This document shows, piece by piece, positions 23,501 through 35,072 of a stretch of DNA of 64,000 nt. The notes beneath the pieces are model-generated. The model searched no databases and was not told the DNA's origin. It worked only from the letters and a program-made list of their open reading frames with translations. Position 1 is the first letter of the stretch, and the number at the start of each line of letters is the position of its first letter. A program made the position numbers and the translations under genes. The stretch is taken from assembly GCA_039654915.1 (NCBI GenBank), contig JBDJPA010000011.1, positions 2,294,001-2,358,000 of the forward strand, written 5' to 3'. Origin of the DNA: Aquilaria yunnanensis. Lineage: Eukaryota > Streptophyta > Magnoliopsida > Malvales > Thymelaeaceae.

Positions 23501-24162
23501 AGATGGGCAAGACCTAGTTGTGAAACTAATTTCTTCGTCTTATACCAATTGGATGACATCTTGCTGTCACTTGGCTGTGTCTCTTTCATCAAGGCCGCGA
23601 TACCATCATAACACCCTCTTGGTATGTGATATTCTGCTTTAAGGTTTAACAAACGAATTGCAGCAGACAGCTCAGAATGCTTCTCACATCCATCCCAAAG
23701 AGGTGTACTAGCGGAGTACAGTAAATCAGAAAACCGTCTAAAACCTTCATTAGGTTCTTGATCCACTTCAGTGAAATTCTGATGTGCACTTGGTCCCGCT
23801 GCATCAAATATCATTCGAGCATATGGGTTTACATTTGAACTGTACTCAACATGCTCATACCAATCACAATTATCAAATGGCCGATGCGGAGACTCATTAA
23901 ATGGCTCCCTATGAGCTGTCCGGTTGGTGTAATAAGGCATGAAACCCCATTTGTATAGATGAACTCTAATGTCATCACAATCCTTAAACCTCAAATTTTT
24001 ACATCTCCTACACGGGCAATGTATTTTGTTTCCATCCATGTACCCTGGGTTACTACAGGCAAATGTTATGAACTGCTGAATCCCTGTCTCCCACTCTTCT
24101 CTGTACCCAACTCGACCAGGTAAATAACGACTATTATACATTCAATTACGTTCTTGTTCCAT
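20510..24162 (-). pseudogene. CACTA TNP2 transposase (Transpos_assoc, TNP2, DUF4218, DUF4216)
   Basis: The start at 24162 is followed six codons later by a stop. Then come an N-terminal Transpos_assoc domain (WMYNSRYLPGRVG context; HCPCRRCKNLRF near 24000), the TNP2 core (near 22550-23430: SDGFVPFGN, LIPGPRSLCQNIDVYLQPL, CPICIDASKAF, RHNLDVMHIEKNVF), DUF4218 (near 21750-22050: FPPGFFDLMEHLPVHLSYKA), and DUF4216 (near 20820-21270: FRCAWFDL, DPFILASQADQVYY) ending in an acidic tail. Breaks: a frameshift near 23415, a nonsense codon at 22541-22543 between RSIF and ELPYWK, further stops near 22300, 22080 and 21055, and two apparent introns between 21280 and 21600. The protein would cut and join element ends, but this copy cannot make it. 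Confidence 0.85.
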
Positions 24163-24479
24163 GGAGTCCTACCAATGGAAATTATATATTTACCTTTATG
24201 ACGTATACGAAAGCATGAACACATAACATTAATTAAGTTAATTAAATCATAGAAAAAATTAAATCCACGAATGGCATGTATGGTTACCCAACATCGTATT
24301 ATTAATTGCATGCATTAATATTTCTAGTAATCTAAACAATGTCAGTTAAAACTAAGCAAGCATATTTACTATTTACCGTTTACGTAAGGTTAACAGTACT
24401 TATGTTTTTATTTAAGGTTTACTGTTAGTACTTAATAGGATGTGCTTCTCAATATTTTATCCATGTAAGTATTATTATA

Positions 24480-25085
24480 ATTAGTATTCGTATTACTAAT
24501 AGTACTACCAGAACTATTATTACTATTATTATTAATATTATTATTATTATTATTGTTATATATTCTACTACTACTCTTAGTATTATTATTGCTATTATTA
24601 TTATTCTACTAATACGCTTATAATTATTATCCTTCTACTACTCTTACTACCTTAATTTTTAATTTTAAGTATTAGTATGTATTACTAATACTACTCTGAT
24701 TATTATTATTATTATTATTATTATATTTATTATTATTATTAATAGTACAACTATTACTACTAATACTACTACTTATATATTGTTACATAGGCATAATATT
24801 CACATATATATATTATTATTATAATTATTATTATTGTTAATGGATATATTATTAGTATTATAGTAATAAAAATAATTATTTTTACTATTACAATTACTAC
24901 TACTACAACTACTAATGAGTAATATTATTTTTATTATTATAATAATAATAATTATTATTATTACTCTTAACTGACTACTACTAATTAGTATAATAATAAT
25001 TATTTCAATTATTAAATATTAATAATATTATTATTATTATTATTAAAATATTTATTATTATTATTAGTATTATTCACATATATTA
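24480..25085 (+). repeat. Degenerate (TTA/TAC)n low-complexity block in the CACTA leader
   Basis: About 600 bases made mostly of TTA, ATT and ACT triplets with interspersed TATATA. It lies upstream of the TNP2 start inside the CACTA element. Confidence 0.9.
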
Positions 25086-25204
25086 TATTGAAGGTCAAAC
25101 TTATTCAAACAAGCTTATTTAAATAGAAATATTTTGTATGTTTATATTAATTCCAACTCTTAAAACATTGTAACAATGACTCCATTTACACATTGTTAGT
25201 TAAA

Positions 25205-25830
25205 CAAAATATATTACCTAAAAAATTGACAATAGACTAAAGATTTCATATTTTTAAATATACTACCTAAAAAATTTACTTAAAACACATAATTTCCTAT
25301 TTATAACTATATTAACCAATTTGACACATAAATATAGAACCTCACCAATTTCCTTAAAACTAATTATTTCCTATTTGTAAATATACAATTTTATTTCACA
25401 CATAAATATACTACCTAAAAAATTTACTTAAAATTAATTATTTACTATTTTTAAATATACTAACTAATTTCAGAGATAATTCTACTACCTAAACAATTTA
25501 CTTAAACCTAATTATTTCCTATTTTTAAATATAATAACTAATTTCAGAGGTAAAATATACTACCTAAACAATGTACTTAAAACTATTTATTTCCTATTTT
25601 TAATTATTCCAACTAATTTGAGAGATAATTATACTACCTAAACAATTTACTTAAATCAAAATTATTTCATATTTTTAAATATACTAAATAATTTCAGACA
25701 AAAATATAGTACCTAAACTATTTACGTAAAACTAATTATTTACTATTTTTAATTATACTAACTAATTTCACACATAAATATAGTACCTAAACAATTCACT
25801 TAAAACTAATAATTCCTTATTTTATAATTA
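25205..25830 (+). repeat. ~75-bp tandem repeat block in the CACTA element, about 8 units
   Basis: The phrase tacctaaacaatttacttaa recurs, with variation, near 25213, 25264, 25338, 25411, 25486, 25561, 25635, 25711 and 25785, mostly 73-76 bases apart. Each unit continues with an 'attatttcctatttttaaat' block and an 'actaatttcagaga' block. Non-coding. Confidence 0.85.
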
Positions 25831-26369
25831 ATCCCAAAAATAAAAAAATTGTAAGAAAATGCACATAAATTTGCAATTGTAATGGGTAACCTAAAAACTT
25901 CACATCCAACCATCAACAACACAAAATCACAAATATTTCACATATTTCAAACCAAATTAACATGTAATAATCCGGATTATGCATATTTATTGGGGAAAAA
26001 AATTAAAAAATACGAAATAAACCAACTGACCTCAAATCCAAATGTTTACTTCCTTCAAATGCCTGCAAATAACTTCAATCCTGCAACAACAACCAAAATC
26101 TTCAACCCGTTATCCACCAAGAAGCTCAAATAAGGAAAAACCGAAAAAAAAATTTCAAAAAAACTCGAAACAAAAACCAAACTAACCTTCAGATCGCACC
26201 AAACGACACCAAATCCACTTACAACTGACCTTGACGAAGCTGTTTCTGCCCTTAATCGAAGAAGGAACGTGATGTGTGTGCTGTGCGATAAAGAGAAGGC
26301 AAGAGAGAAACAGACGCGAACAGAGCGAGGAAGAAGACGACTGGCGCTGGGGGGGTAAATTTAAATTAG

Positions 26370-27050
26370 ATTTTTCCAACGGCCTTAGCTGTTGGAACTA
26401 AAATTCAAAACGACCCGTTTTATTAAATCAGCTTCCAACGGTTGAAACCGTTGGTAAAATTAAAATGCCTTTTGTTTTTCCAACGGCTTAAGCCGTTGGA
26501 AACATTATCCATTAATTTGGCAAAACTAACTAAATTTGCCCCTAATTCTATATATTTTTTCCAACGGCTTAAACCATTGGAAATATTATCAAACTTAATT
26601 TGGACAAAATTACATCCATTTCCCCTTTCACTATATTTTTTTGCCGTTGGAAATATTTCCTCTTTATTTTGCGACAATTTGCATTAAATTTCCCCCACAC
26701 ACTATTTTTTTCCAACGGCTTCAACTTTAATTTTAACAAAATAAAGCAAATTTCCATTTGCACTATATTTTTCCAACGGCTAAAGCCGTTGGAAATATGA
26801 CCCACAAAAATTTGGACAATATTACATCAATTTCCCCTTGCATTATATTTTTTTCCAACGGCTTAACATGACCCACTCAAATTTGGAAAAGTTTAGAGAA
26901 ATTTTCACTGATACTTTAATTTTCCAACGGCTGTAGCCGTTGGAAATATTACATATATACCTTCTATATTTATTATTATTATAGTTCCAACGGCTAAGTC
27001 GTTGGAAAAAGTGTTCTATTACCTCCAACGGTTTTGACAGTTGGAAATCA
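26370..27050. repeat. CACTA subterminal palindromic repeats
   Basis: About eleven copies of a hairpin-type motif of the form TTCCAACGGC-N(2-5)-GCCGTTGGAA, some complete on both arms (26480, 26772, 26923) and some half-sites (26642, 26712, 26856). Subterminal repeats of this kind are the binding sites of the CACTA accessory protein in the En/Spm family. They fill the first 700 bases of the element. Confidence 0.88.
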
Positions 27051-27090
27051 TGAAAATTGGAAAATTATGATTTTTTAGTAGTGCATGTAC

Positions 27091-29170
27091 CTCAGTAGTC
27101 TCAATCCAGTCCTGATTAGTGAAGGAAATGAATTCAAGAAGACTTGAACAGTACTACTAGCTACAAGCTGTAAACATTTAATACACTTCTGGTTGTGGTT
27201 AGGAGCAAGGTGTCTTAGGAACCAAGTTACTCCATTCATACAAATTTAAGTGAAAAAAAAATGGTTATTAAGACCTTGAACCATAACACAAACCAGGTAT
27301 GATGCATGAATTGCAATTTGAAAAACCAGACAACTGATCCACCATGGCATTAAGATGTCCCAAAATGGAGAAAGTTTGTACCTTTACTCTTTCACTTCTT
27401 TAAACAAGTAACATGTCCTAGTACAGTCCCGTTAATATTCTTTTCAACCTGTCAACCAAATATGCACAGTTTTAAAATACAATGTTGGACAGATTTATTA
27501 ACATAAAACAATGGCAAGAACTAAGTAGACAAGCTTTCTAGAAAATTCTAGTTGAAACAACACTTAGTTTCGTCCATTCATACAACTAGTTTTGAAAAGA
27601 GAGGATAACACATAGTTGCACATTGTTATATACGGTAAAGAAACACCAGCAATGATGATGATTAAGGGGTCCAATTCATAATTCATGCATTCCAATTGCA
27701 TCAAAAAGCTGGATTTTCTCAGACATGTATAAAGAACAAGTATCAAGTTTCATATTTGAAGAACCAAACTTTACCAAGTTTCAAGTTTCATGATAATGCT
27801 GAAGCAAATAAAGGTATTGGAGAGTAAATGAAATGAATATCATATTTTCAGGGTCTAGATACTCTAGCCTCCACAAAAAGCACAATCATTGGCTAAATTC
27901 AGTTATACCCGTCAAACTATTTTGTATTATTTCACTAATGTATGAACAAGAATAGGAAAAACAGTCGTACTTCCATTTTGTATTCATAATCTTTTTTTTT
28001 TTTTTTTTTTTTGTTTATGAGCAACACAAAGGTGTTTGCCAAGCAAATGAAAGCAGTTAGAACTATTAGCAGTATAACTACAAGCTTGATTAGATGATAC
28101 TCAAGCAAGAAAAGGAATGCCATTGTAATGAGTGGTAATGACCGATATTCCATGGGGCCGGGAAGGCTTTCATATATATTATGTTCATGAAACAAGAGAA
28201 ATACTTAAGAAACAAGAGTAGATAACAACTACAGTAATGACCGAAAAAAACATGATCCTAAATACCTCAAAAATCCAAAGGTACCAGTCGAAGAATCCTA
28301 TCTAAATATACAGTGGCTTCAATCCCACCAATCCGTTACGCTGTCTATGTCACAATTAAGCAACAATGTTAACAGGAAGGTTAACTTCACACTAATAATA
28401 CTAATAACAATAAAGGAACATATTACGAAAATCCAGATAAAAGCTCCTAACGAGGGTTTATGCAATTTCATTCGTTGAAATGTAATAAAAAGGGAATCCA
28501 AAATAAAACTGATTTGTTTGTAAACCTGCAAGAGAGTTCTAAATTTTTTATGAAAAGAGAAACGCGAAGAGACCAATAGGATTTGGAAAAGAACTACGAT
28601 ACATGGAGTAGGTTTTTTCCTCGATGTCCCAGAGGACAATCAAAGTTGTTGATTGGAAGTGAACAGACTGAAAATTTGACGAGTTAAAAAACGAAGAGGC
28701 ACACACAGAAGGTTACTGGTTTAAACAGCAAAAATCCCAAGAAGATGAAATTGGATTGATCGTTACCTCAGAGTTAAAGCGCCATGCTTTAATCATTCTC
28801 AGATCTGAAGATTGGGAGTAAATCACAAAAATTCACCTTCGGAAATATGAATAAGATATTGATTACAAGAAATTCCCCTTCCTTGAGTCAGTTTCTCGAA
28901 CCCCGAAACTCTTCGGTTTCAGCTTCTTGTTCTATTGGGTTTTTGGAATTCAAAATCACTGCGGCGTTCAATTCTCTAGAGATCTGTATCTGAGACCATT
29001 GGGCAAGCAGGGGAGAGGGACGAATAAAGAGAGAAATAAATTGAAGAAGGAGGAGAAGGAGGAGGAGGAGACGAAGAAATCAAGAATATAGGCTCCCAGT
29101 TCGCCGGTGATTCTTGGGAGAGAAGAAGAAGAAAAAGCGTGAGCCTGAAGCAAAGACACTGGGTTTTATT
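27091..29170 (-). pseudogene. Possible 5' end of a minus-strand host gene, cut by the CACTA element
   Basis: The 28970-29170 block is pyrimidine-rich on the minus strand, like a plant 5' leader. A short frame from the ATG at 28796 (MIKAWRFNSE) runs to a GAG/GTAACG splice donor at 28766. A candidate 21-base exon (27111-27091, DWIETTE) is framed by CTAATCAG and a GAG/GTAC donor in the same phase. The CACTA terminus begins 7 bases beyond that donor. I do not recognise the gene, and no further exons were found. Splice-like motifs this short can arise by chance. The interval also holds a (T)n tract at about 27992-28011. Confidence 0.3.
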
Positions 29171-30016
29171 ATGGTCGACAAGTGACCGTTGGGAGATTTT
29201 GGGGTTTTTTTCCTTAATTTTTTTAATGTTTTATTTTTAGATGTTCGATTAATTGATCGGCTGGTTATAGGATCAATAAAAGGTGGTCCTAAAATTTAAT
29301 GGAAATATTTGTTTCAATCATAAAGTATTTGAACGTCTTTTTCCAAACTAATAGCTCTATTTGGATAGGATCATTTATTAATTCCTATAGTTTTAAAATA
29401 CTAAAAGATGGATGAATAAACTTTTCTCTAAAGTACAATGTAAAGTTTAGTTGATTAAGCAAAACTGGAATTGATTAATAAAAAATAGTGTCAACGACAA
29501 GCCTAGAAGAGTCTAGGAGGCATTAGGGGAGAGGATAATGTGGTTGAGAATCTTGAGATGGTCGATTGTTCATCAACTCAGGCAATCGCTCGTCATCCTG
29601 CCAAGCTGCAATGTCTGCCTGAAGTCGGGATTCAAGTCTAGAGTGGTGGCGTAGGTGGCAGTCTTGTGGTTGCCCTCCAATTGGTTATGGTGAACTAGGA
29701 TTATCCAATGAGGTGATGGTTCTTATGCTTTATTTTTTAGTTCAGGGATTGACATGCATAGGATCATATAATTTAAAGATGAATTATGTAATTTATCTTT
29801 TCAATAAGTCACGCTATCACCACATATCATGTAACATGCCGTTAGTTTCCCCAAATGGCTAAAGTATATTGGCCACAAATGTAAGGGGCCAATATTCACA
29901 AAAAATAAACTTGATGATGGATTTAACTGGAGAAATACAATAGTTGGTAATATGCATTATAAGGCAAACATGGATGAGCGATTTGTCCCCTTTTACCAAA
30001 AAATATTTTTTTGATT
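29171..30016. other. Intergenic stretch, nothing recognised
   Basis: AT-rich with a GC-richer part near 29490-29700. No coding or repeat assignment can be supported. Confidence 0.5.
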
Positions 30017-31395
30017 TGTTTCAAAGAAATCTTTAATTTTGATGATGACAAGTGATTTGTGTTAATATTTTTAATCTCACTTTTTTTGTTAAAATAAAGT
30101 TAATTGAACTTATGCTTATTTTCCAAGTGTGTCAAGTGATTATCTCAAAAAAATATGTTTTAAGAATATTGAGGAAAAATTGCTTTTGAAAAGAAACTAG
30201 TTTGAATCAAGTTTGATTTCCAAATGACAAGTGTTTTTGAGTTGTTTTAAGTTTAATCCATTAAAGTCACAGTTTAACAGGTATCTCTTTCATCCAAGTT
30301 TGACTTGCTCCCAAGGTTATACGTTAACATGTTAAACTGGTTTAATCCGAAGTTTAAGTTTCCTGTGACTTTTTGAAGAATATCAGGTAACGCGTTAAAA
30401 GTTAGTCTTAACCTGTTAAAGTCGAAGTCTGAAGGCTCCTTTCAAATGTTTCAAGTGGCGCGTTTTTAGATAGAAATTCAAATGGAACTTGGACGAATCA
30501 GGAGACGCCACCTGTATAGCTCTGCTGCGCATTAAATGCGTTGTCTCCTGCTGCTTTTGACCGTTGAAGAGAGAAGTCGAGTTTAACCCGTTAAACTCAG
30601 GACTTAACGCAAAATCTGGGAATGCTGCATTTTTGCGTAAAAACAGAGCAATGGCTCTCCAGATTTTAAGGAAACTTTTCAGGCACTTCCAGTAGGGATT
30701 CAATGGTCTAATAGCTTCCTAAAGAGTATATTTACACTAAGAAACATGTTGAAAACCTAACTTGGCAACTAGAAGAAAGAATCCTCCATCAAAGAGCTTA
30801 AATTAGAAAAGTTGCCAAGAACTTGTACTTGTGCTTTCATTGGCTTATATAGCATTGTTTGCTTAGATCTTACCTTGTAACCACGAATTGTTGAGCTTGT
30901 CTTGAGTGGTTGAGTGATTTCCTTGTAAGGGAAAGAGGGTTAGAAGGGTTTCTAGTTAGCCTTTGGCAAAACTAATGAGAGGTGAAGGTAGAAGGATCTA
31001 CCAAAGTGTTGTATGTCTTTGAAGGCTATTGTGTTTCATAGTAGAGAAGAAAACTCTCAAGTGGTGAGTTTGAGGAGAGGAGTAGGCTCTCAAGAGGAGA
31101 GTTCGAACCTTTATAAAAATTCTCTTGTCCAAGTTTCTTCTTCTCTCTACATACTTGAGCTTTGGTGGGTGTTTTATGCAACTTGTTTTGGTTGAACTTG
31201 CTTGTTTTCAAAACTACTTCAAAGATAGCTTTCAAAGCAAATTCTAGGTGGATTGTGATAGTCATTTTCTGAGTAAAATAGAGCTAATCATTGTTCCTCA
31301 AATTGAGTTTGAGTTTGGGGTTTCAAGAATTCACTTGTGCTTTATTTTTGGAACCAGACCAATTCACCCTCCTCTTGATTGCATTTGGGCCAACA
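30017..31395 (+). mobile_element. Probable solo LTR of a SIRE/Maximus-type Ty1/copia element
   Basis: The stretch opens with TGTTTCAAAG and then the phrase ttgatgatgacaag, typical near the start of SIRE/Maximus LTRs. It has a TATATA box near 30846 and ends with the characteristic ccagaccaattcaccctcc block followed by gggccaaca. No primer-binding site follows the end and no coding region is attached, which suggests a solo LTR. The flanks give only a weak 5-bp match, so the left boundary is uncertain. Confidence 0.5.
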
Positions 31396-31439
31396 ATATT
31401 AATCTTGTCCTATGTATCAAACTTGTGTTGTACATACAT

Positions 31440-32270
31440 TAAACTTTGATATGTACAAACCAAATAACAAATATATAAAAATTGTGACTGATATGTGCAT
31501 CATATAAGATACACATGTAAATGAGATCACAAAAATGCTGCAAATAAATAAATTCAATTATACATAAGAGTTTACTTATTTATCTTAAAAACAGTTTAAA
31601 ACATGCTTCCCGGCACCACCAAAGATATGTACAAGTTAAATAGTAAATATGTATGAATCCAATATACAAATAAAGTGAGAGATGACATTAAAAAAATAGT
31701 GAGAAATATGTGCAAATCTTGGAAGATCTATGCACAAATGAAATCATAAAACTGTTATTGATACATTAAACTATCTATCTGACTTCAATCCTTCTGAATA
31801 TTTTCATACGTATTATTTCATAATCATGCATATAATTTATTTTTATGTATACATAAATTATATTTATTTAAACATAGTATTTATGTTTTCAAACAATTGA
31901 CGCAAAACTTTATAATTTTATACTGAACAAAAATTACATTTTCTAAAAAAGTAAAAGAAAAAATTTGATTAGTTGTAACAAAGTAGTAACATGTATAATA
32001 TGATGGTAGATGTGTATGAACTTAACATACAAATAAAGTTACACATATGCACCGATTATTTAAGACATGTACATAATTGAGATCATAAAATTATTATTGA
32101 ATATCAAAAAATAAGTGTAAATGTGCCCAAACATGTTTTCCATCAAAATTAGGGACATGTAAATTGAATAACATATATGTATAAACCTGATATACAATGA
32201 AATTAATGAGATATGCATAAATTGTGTGAGATATGTGTACAAATAATTTCTTGAAAACAAACCATTATTT
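31440..32270 (+). repeat. Diverged dispersed repeat units rich in ATATGT/ACATGT
   Basis: Four related stretches (near 31445, 31620, 31985 and 32150) share the order 'gatatgtacaa', 'aaatatgtatgaa', 'atacaaataaa', 'gagatcataaaa'. Identity is low and spacing irregular (about 165-360 bases). Non-coding; origin unknown. Confidence 0.5.
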
Positions 32271-32639
32271 TTCTAATGAATTTTGAATCTTTTATATTAA
32301 GCTAATAATAGATATTTACAGATAAGATGACAACTTGAAGTATAATTGTTTGTGTGTATTAAGATCTTGTAAAATAATGTACAAATTATTTGTGTGTCGC
32401 TAAGCATATAATTAGTCCTATGTAGAAATACTCTGTTTATAATGGGTCGAATTTCTTCCATTTTCTGTTACGTACAAATCACACTATACATAAGTAAAAA
32501 TTTGCTCACTACTATGTAAAACTGATATTTTTTACTTCGTATATCTTTGAGTATATGTAACTATCAGATACACATTACTTTGTCTATATTTAAGAGTTGA
32601 GGCTAAATTTGAATAGCTTAAAAAATTGAGAGCCTTAGT

Positions 32640-32970
32640 AGAATTAATTATGGATTTTCAATTTATGGGAGGTAGTATGAGATGTGTAGTACGTGAAAAA
32701 AATCACACATTTGATCGAATATGCTAGAAACTAATTTTTACCTCTTATTCTAGTATGTGCTTTTGGAGGAGCACGCATGGAAGAAGGAAGTTTAAGCTGG
32801 ATGCAAATAGCTAAAATATCTTCCAGTTTATATAATTGTCAATCAAATGAAAAGTTATTCGTTGTATGTATTCTTACATCCTCTACTATTGGTGGAGTAA
32901 CCACTAGTAAACTTGGTATGTTGGGGGATGTAGTTATTGTCAAACCTGATATCTATATTGCATTGCTCTG
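32640..32970 (+). pseudogene. accD: Nuclear copy of a plastid accD fragment (acetyl-CoA carboxylase beta subunit)
   Basis: Conceptual translation across two frames matches the conserved carboxyltransferase core of plastid AccD: MDFQFMGGSM near 32650, LIEYA near 32715, [20 protein letters not shown] near 32745-32806, and [13 protein letters not shown] near 32893-32931. There is a stop (TAA) after LIEYARN, a frame change near 32682, and substitutions at normally invariant sites. In plastids the protein forms the beta carboxyltransferase subunit for fatty-acid synthesis. Here only about 110 codons remain among transposons, so this is a NUPT-type remnant, not a gene. Confidence 0.82.
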
Positions 32971-33415
32971 TCTTACTCGATAAACGAGTCATGGGTTTTA
33001 ATAAGGTCATAATTCTGATCTCCTTCTTCTCTTCAATTCACACATTTAGTGAGCGGTTTTAAGGCGGTCCATGGGTTGAGCTACAGAGGTGATGTCTCCA
33101 TTAACCTACAATGTACAGATGGCTAACAGTGATGATTGGCGACAGAATCAAGCTTGGATGGTGGCAGTCTCACAGGACTACATCTTCTCCTTCCCCTTTT
33201 TCATTGATTTTGCATCACTAGTGTTCGGCTATTTCGCAGAATGACAATATAGGGAGAAGTCGTATGAGAGCTATGAGATAGAGCAGTTGATGACAGTTGG
33301 CCGTGTTTGTACAATGGGAACCATGACACACTTGGAATTATTAATTTTTAATGAGGCCAGAATAGTAATTTAGGGATAGAGATGTATATATGAGACAATT
33401 GGACGTAGGTATGAG
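32971..33415. other. Spacer, nothing recognised
   Basis: Moderate GC content, no supportable gene or repeat. No further plastid-like sequence was noticed after the accD remnant. Confidence 0.45.
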
Positions 33416-33880
33416 CAAATTTTTTATTATGTCCAAAATAATTGAAATGGTTTTCCGCTATCACTTTTTGGTGTAATTTCAATTTTCAATTATGGCCGAA
33501 AACCGATACATAAATTCGGTTTGTTGCTCGATTTGCTTGAATTAAAATTTGGTTAACCGAAATAACCAAATTTTTATTTTATAAGTACTTATGTTTGAGA
33601 TTTAAAAATGATTATATATGTGATGAATGTTTACTATATGTATGTGATGTTCGGATTTGAAATGGATTACGGGTGTTTATTACGTGATTGGAATGTATGC
33701 TTATATTGGAATATATGGTGGATGTTTAAAGTTTGAAATGTATATACATATAATTTGATTATCTCAATTGAAAACAGAATAATCAACAAATTTTAGGTTA
33801 ATTCAGTTACTGATTATTTCAGCTTGCATAATACATAATATCTAAAACTGAATAAATTCGACTTACGATTGAGCACCTTA
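33416..33880. mobile_element. hAT MITE, copy 3 (diverged)
   Basis: The 465-bp element opens TAGGTATGAGCA and closes TGAGCACCTTA. The flanks attggacg (33408-33415) and attaaacg (33881-33888) match at 6 of 8 positions. The interior has the CCGAA/TTCGG and AACCGAAATAACC phrases of copies 1 and 2 but a different middle. An old, non-coding relative. Confidence 0.6.
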
Positions 33881-35072
33881 ATTAAACGGGAGATAATGAC
33901 TGAAGGGTGAGGACCGGATCTCCCAGTACAATAATGATTCAAAATGGGGAGTGGTTCTAGCTCTGCAAAAAAATTTCTGTGCTACGGCTTCGTATATAAT
34001 TTGTTTCCTACTTCGATTTCCTATGATGCAGATGTAATTTTTATTGGGTCAGTTCCTGGGAATTCGCATGCAACTGAAGATGTAGTAATTTATAAGTAGT
34101 TATGTTGAAGAAGAGGCCAAGCTAAAAGACAAGACATTTCTCAAGACGATGAGCTGCCGAGCTCTGCATTTGGGAAGAGACGAATTAGCATTCAGCAGTT
34201 TCTGCAGCTTTCCCGTCCCCTATCTCGTGAACTGAACAACAACAGGATAGAAAGACCATGATCTCAATCTACTATGAATCTCTAATGTTGTTGCTTAAAT
34301 GGCTAATGGCCGGTGCCATTTTCCCAAAACCTTTACCCTTGTAACGAATAACGATTCATTCCCTAACATTTTTATTTTTTCACTTTGAAGTTCGAAGTAG
34401 GGGGAAGTCATGTGATACCCAAATGCCTCGTCTATTTATATAATTTAAAAAATTATAAATTCTAACAGACACAAAATATAAACACATTTATGCAAGGGAA
34501 GAATTAGAAAAAGAAATGATCATTAATTATTTATAAAATGCATTTATAAAATTCAGAACTTGTTTCGTTAAAGCTTACTTAGTAGATGCATCACCTTACC
34601 GAGGACATGTCTTAGGCCTAGGAAGAGAGATGTTGACACTTAAATTACTTGCACAAGGACTAAACTGCAGACAAGAGAAGCAGTTTCACGAGGGCATGAT
34701 CGATTCATTATACATAAATAAAAGGATCTTACGTTAAGGTGAGCTCTTTTCTTTAGAAACGGTTGATATTGATTGCTTATTTGGAAGTTTCCCACCATAT
34801 GATGGAAAAGAATGCAACTGCATTGCCAACGGAAAAAAAAAAATAAAGGGGAAAAGAAAGAAAGCAAAGGAGAGATGACCACATCAAAAGCGTAACTGGA
34901 GTAAGGTTTATGTTTTCGGCCCAGGTCCGGCTAGTATAGTGGATTGGTAAAAGCCCAAATACTCAGTTTTCCTTTTATTTTATTTTTTTTCGTGTGTACT
35001 GGCATTCCATTCTACGCCCCCACTTGAATTCTAAACTCCTCTTGAACCGGAGGCAAAGGATCAAGTATAGAG
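33881..35072. other. Spacer, nothing recognised
   Basis: No gene, RNA or repeat could be supported. A small minus-strand frame at 34640-34882 has no recognisable domain. Confidence 0.5.

Larger units (their letters stand above)
18932..27083 (-). mobile_element. CACTA (En/Spm) transposon, 3' end missing
   Basis: The element is oriented on the minus strand. Its 5' terminus at 27083 reads CACTACTAAAAAATC on that strand. Inward come palindromic subterminal repeats, a tandem-repeat block, the TNP2 gene and a second gene. At 18932 the element stops within coding sequence at the telomere-type array, so its 3' terminus is gone. Bases 27084-27086 (cat) would be one copy of the 3-bp target duplication. 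The remaining length is about 8.15 kb. Confidence 0.88.

Noticed and set aside
24480..25085. TTA/ATT-rich block considered as a separate satellite
   Set aside because: Too irregular for a satellite and lies within the CACTA element between gene and subterminal repeats; treated as low-complexity sequence.
26423..27028. Frames in the palindrome region repeating 'NGLSRWK'-type peptides
   Set aside because: The peptide repetition comes from translating the CCAACGG subterminal motif, not from a protein gene.
26370..27050. Regular palindromes considered as a CRISPR-like array
   Set aside because: The repeats are short, variable and unevenly spaced, in a plant genome next to a CACTA terminus; they are subterminal transposon repeats.
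32777..32983. 68-codon frame considered as an intact small protein gene
   Set aside because: It is the central part of the accD remnant; the match continues upstream across a stop and frame change and ends mid-domain.
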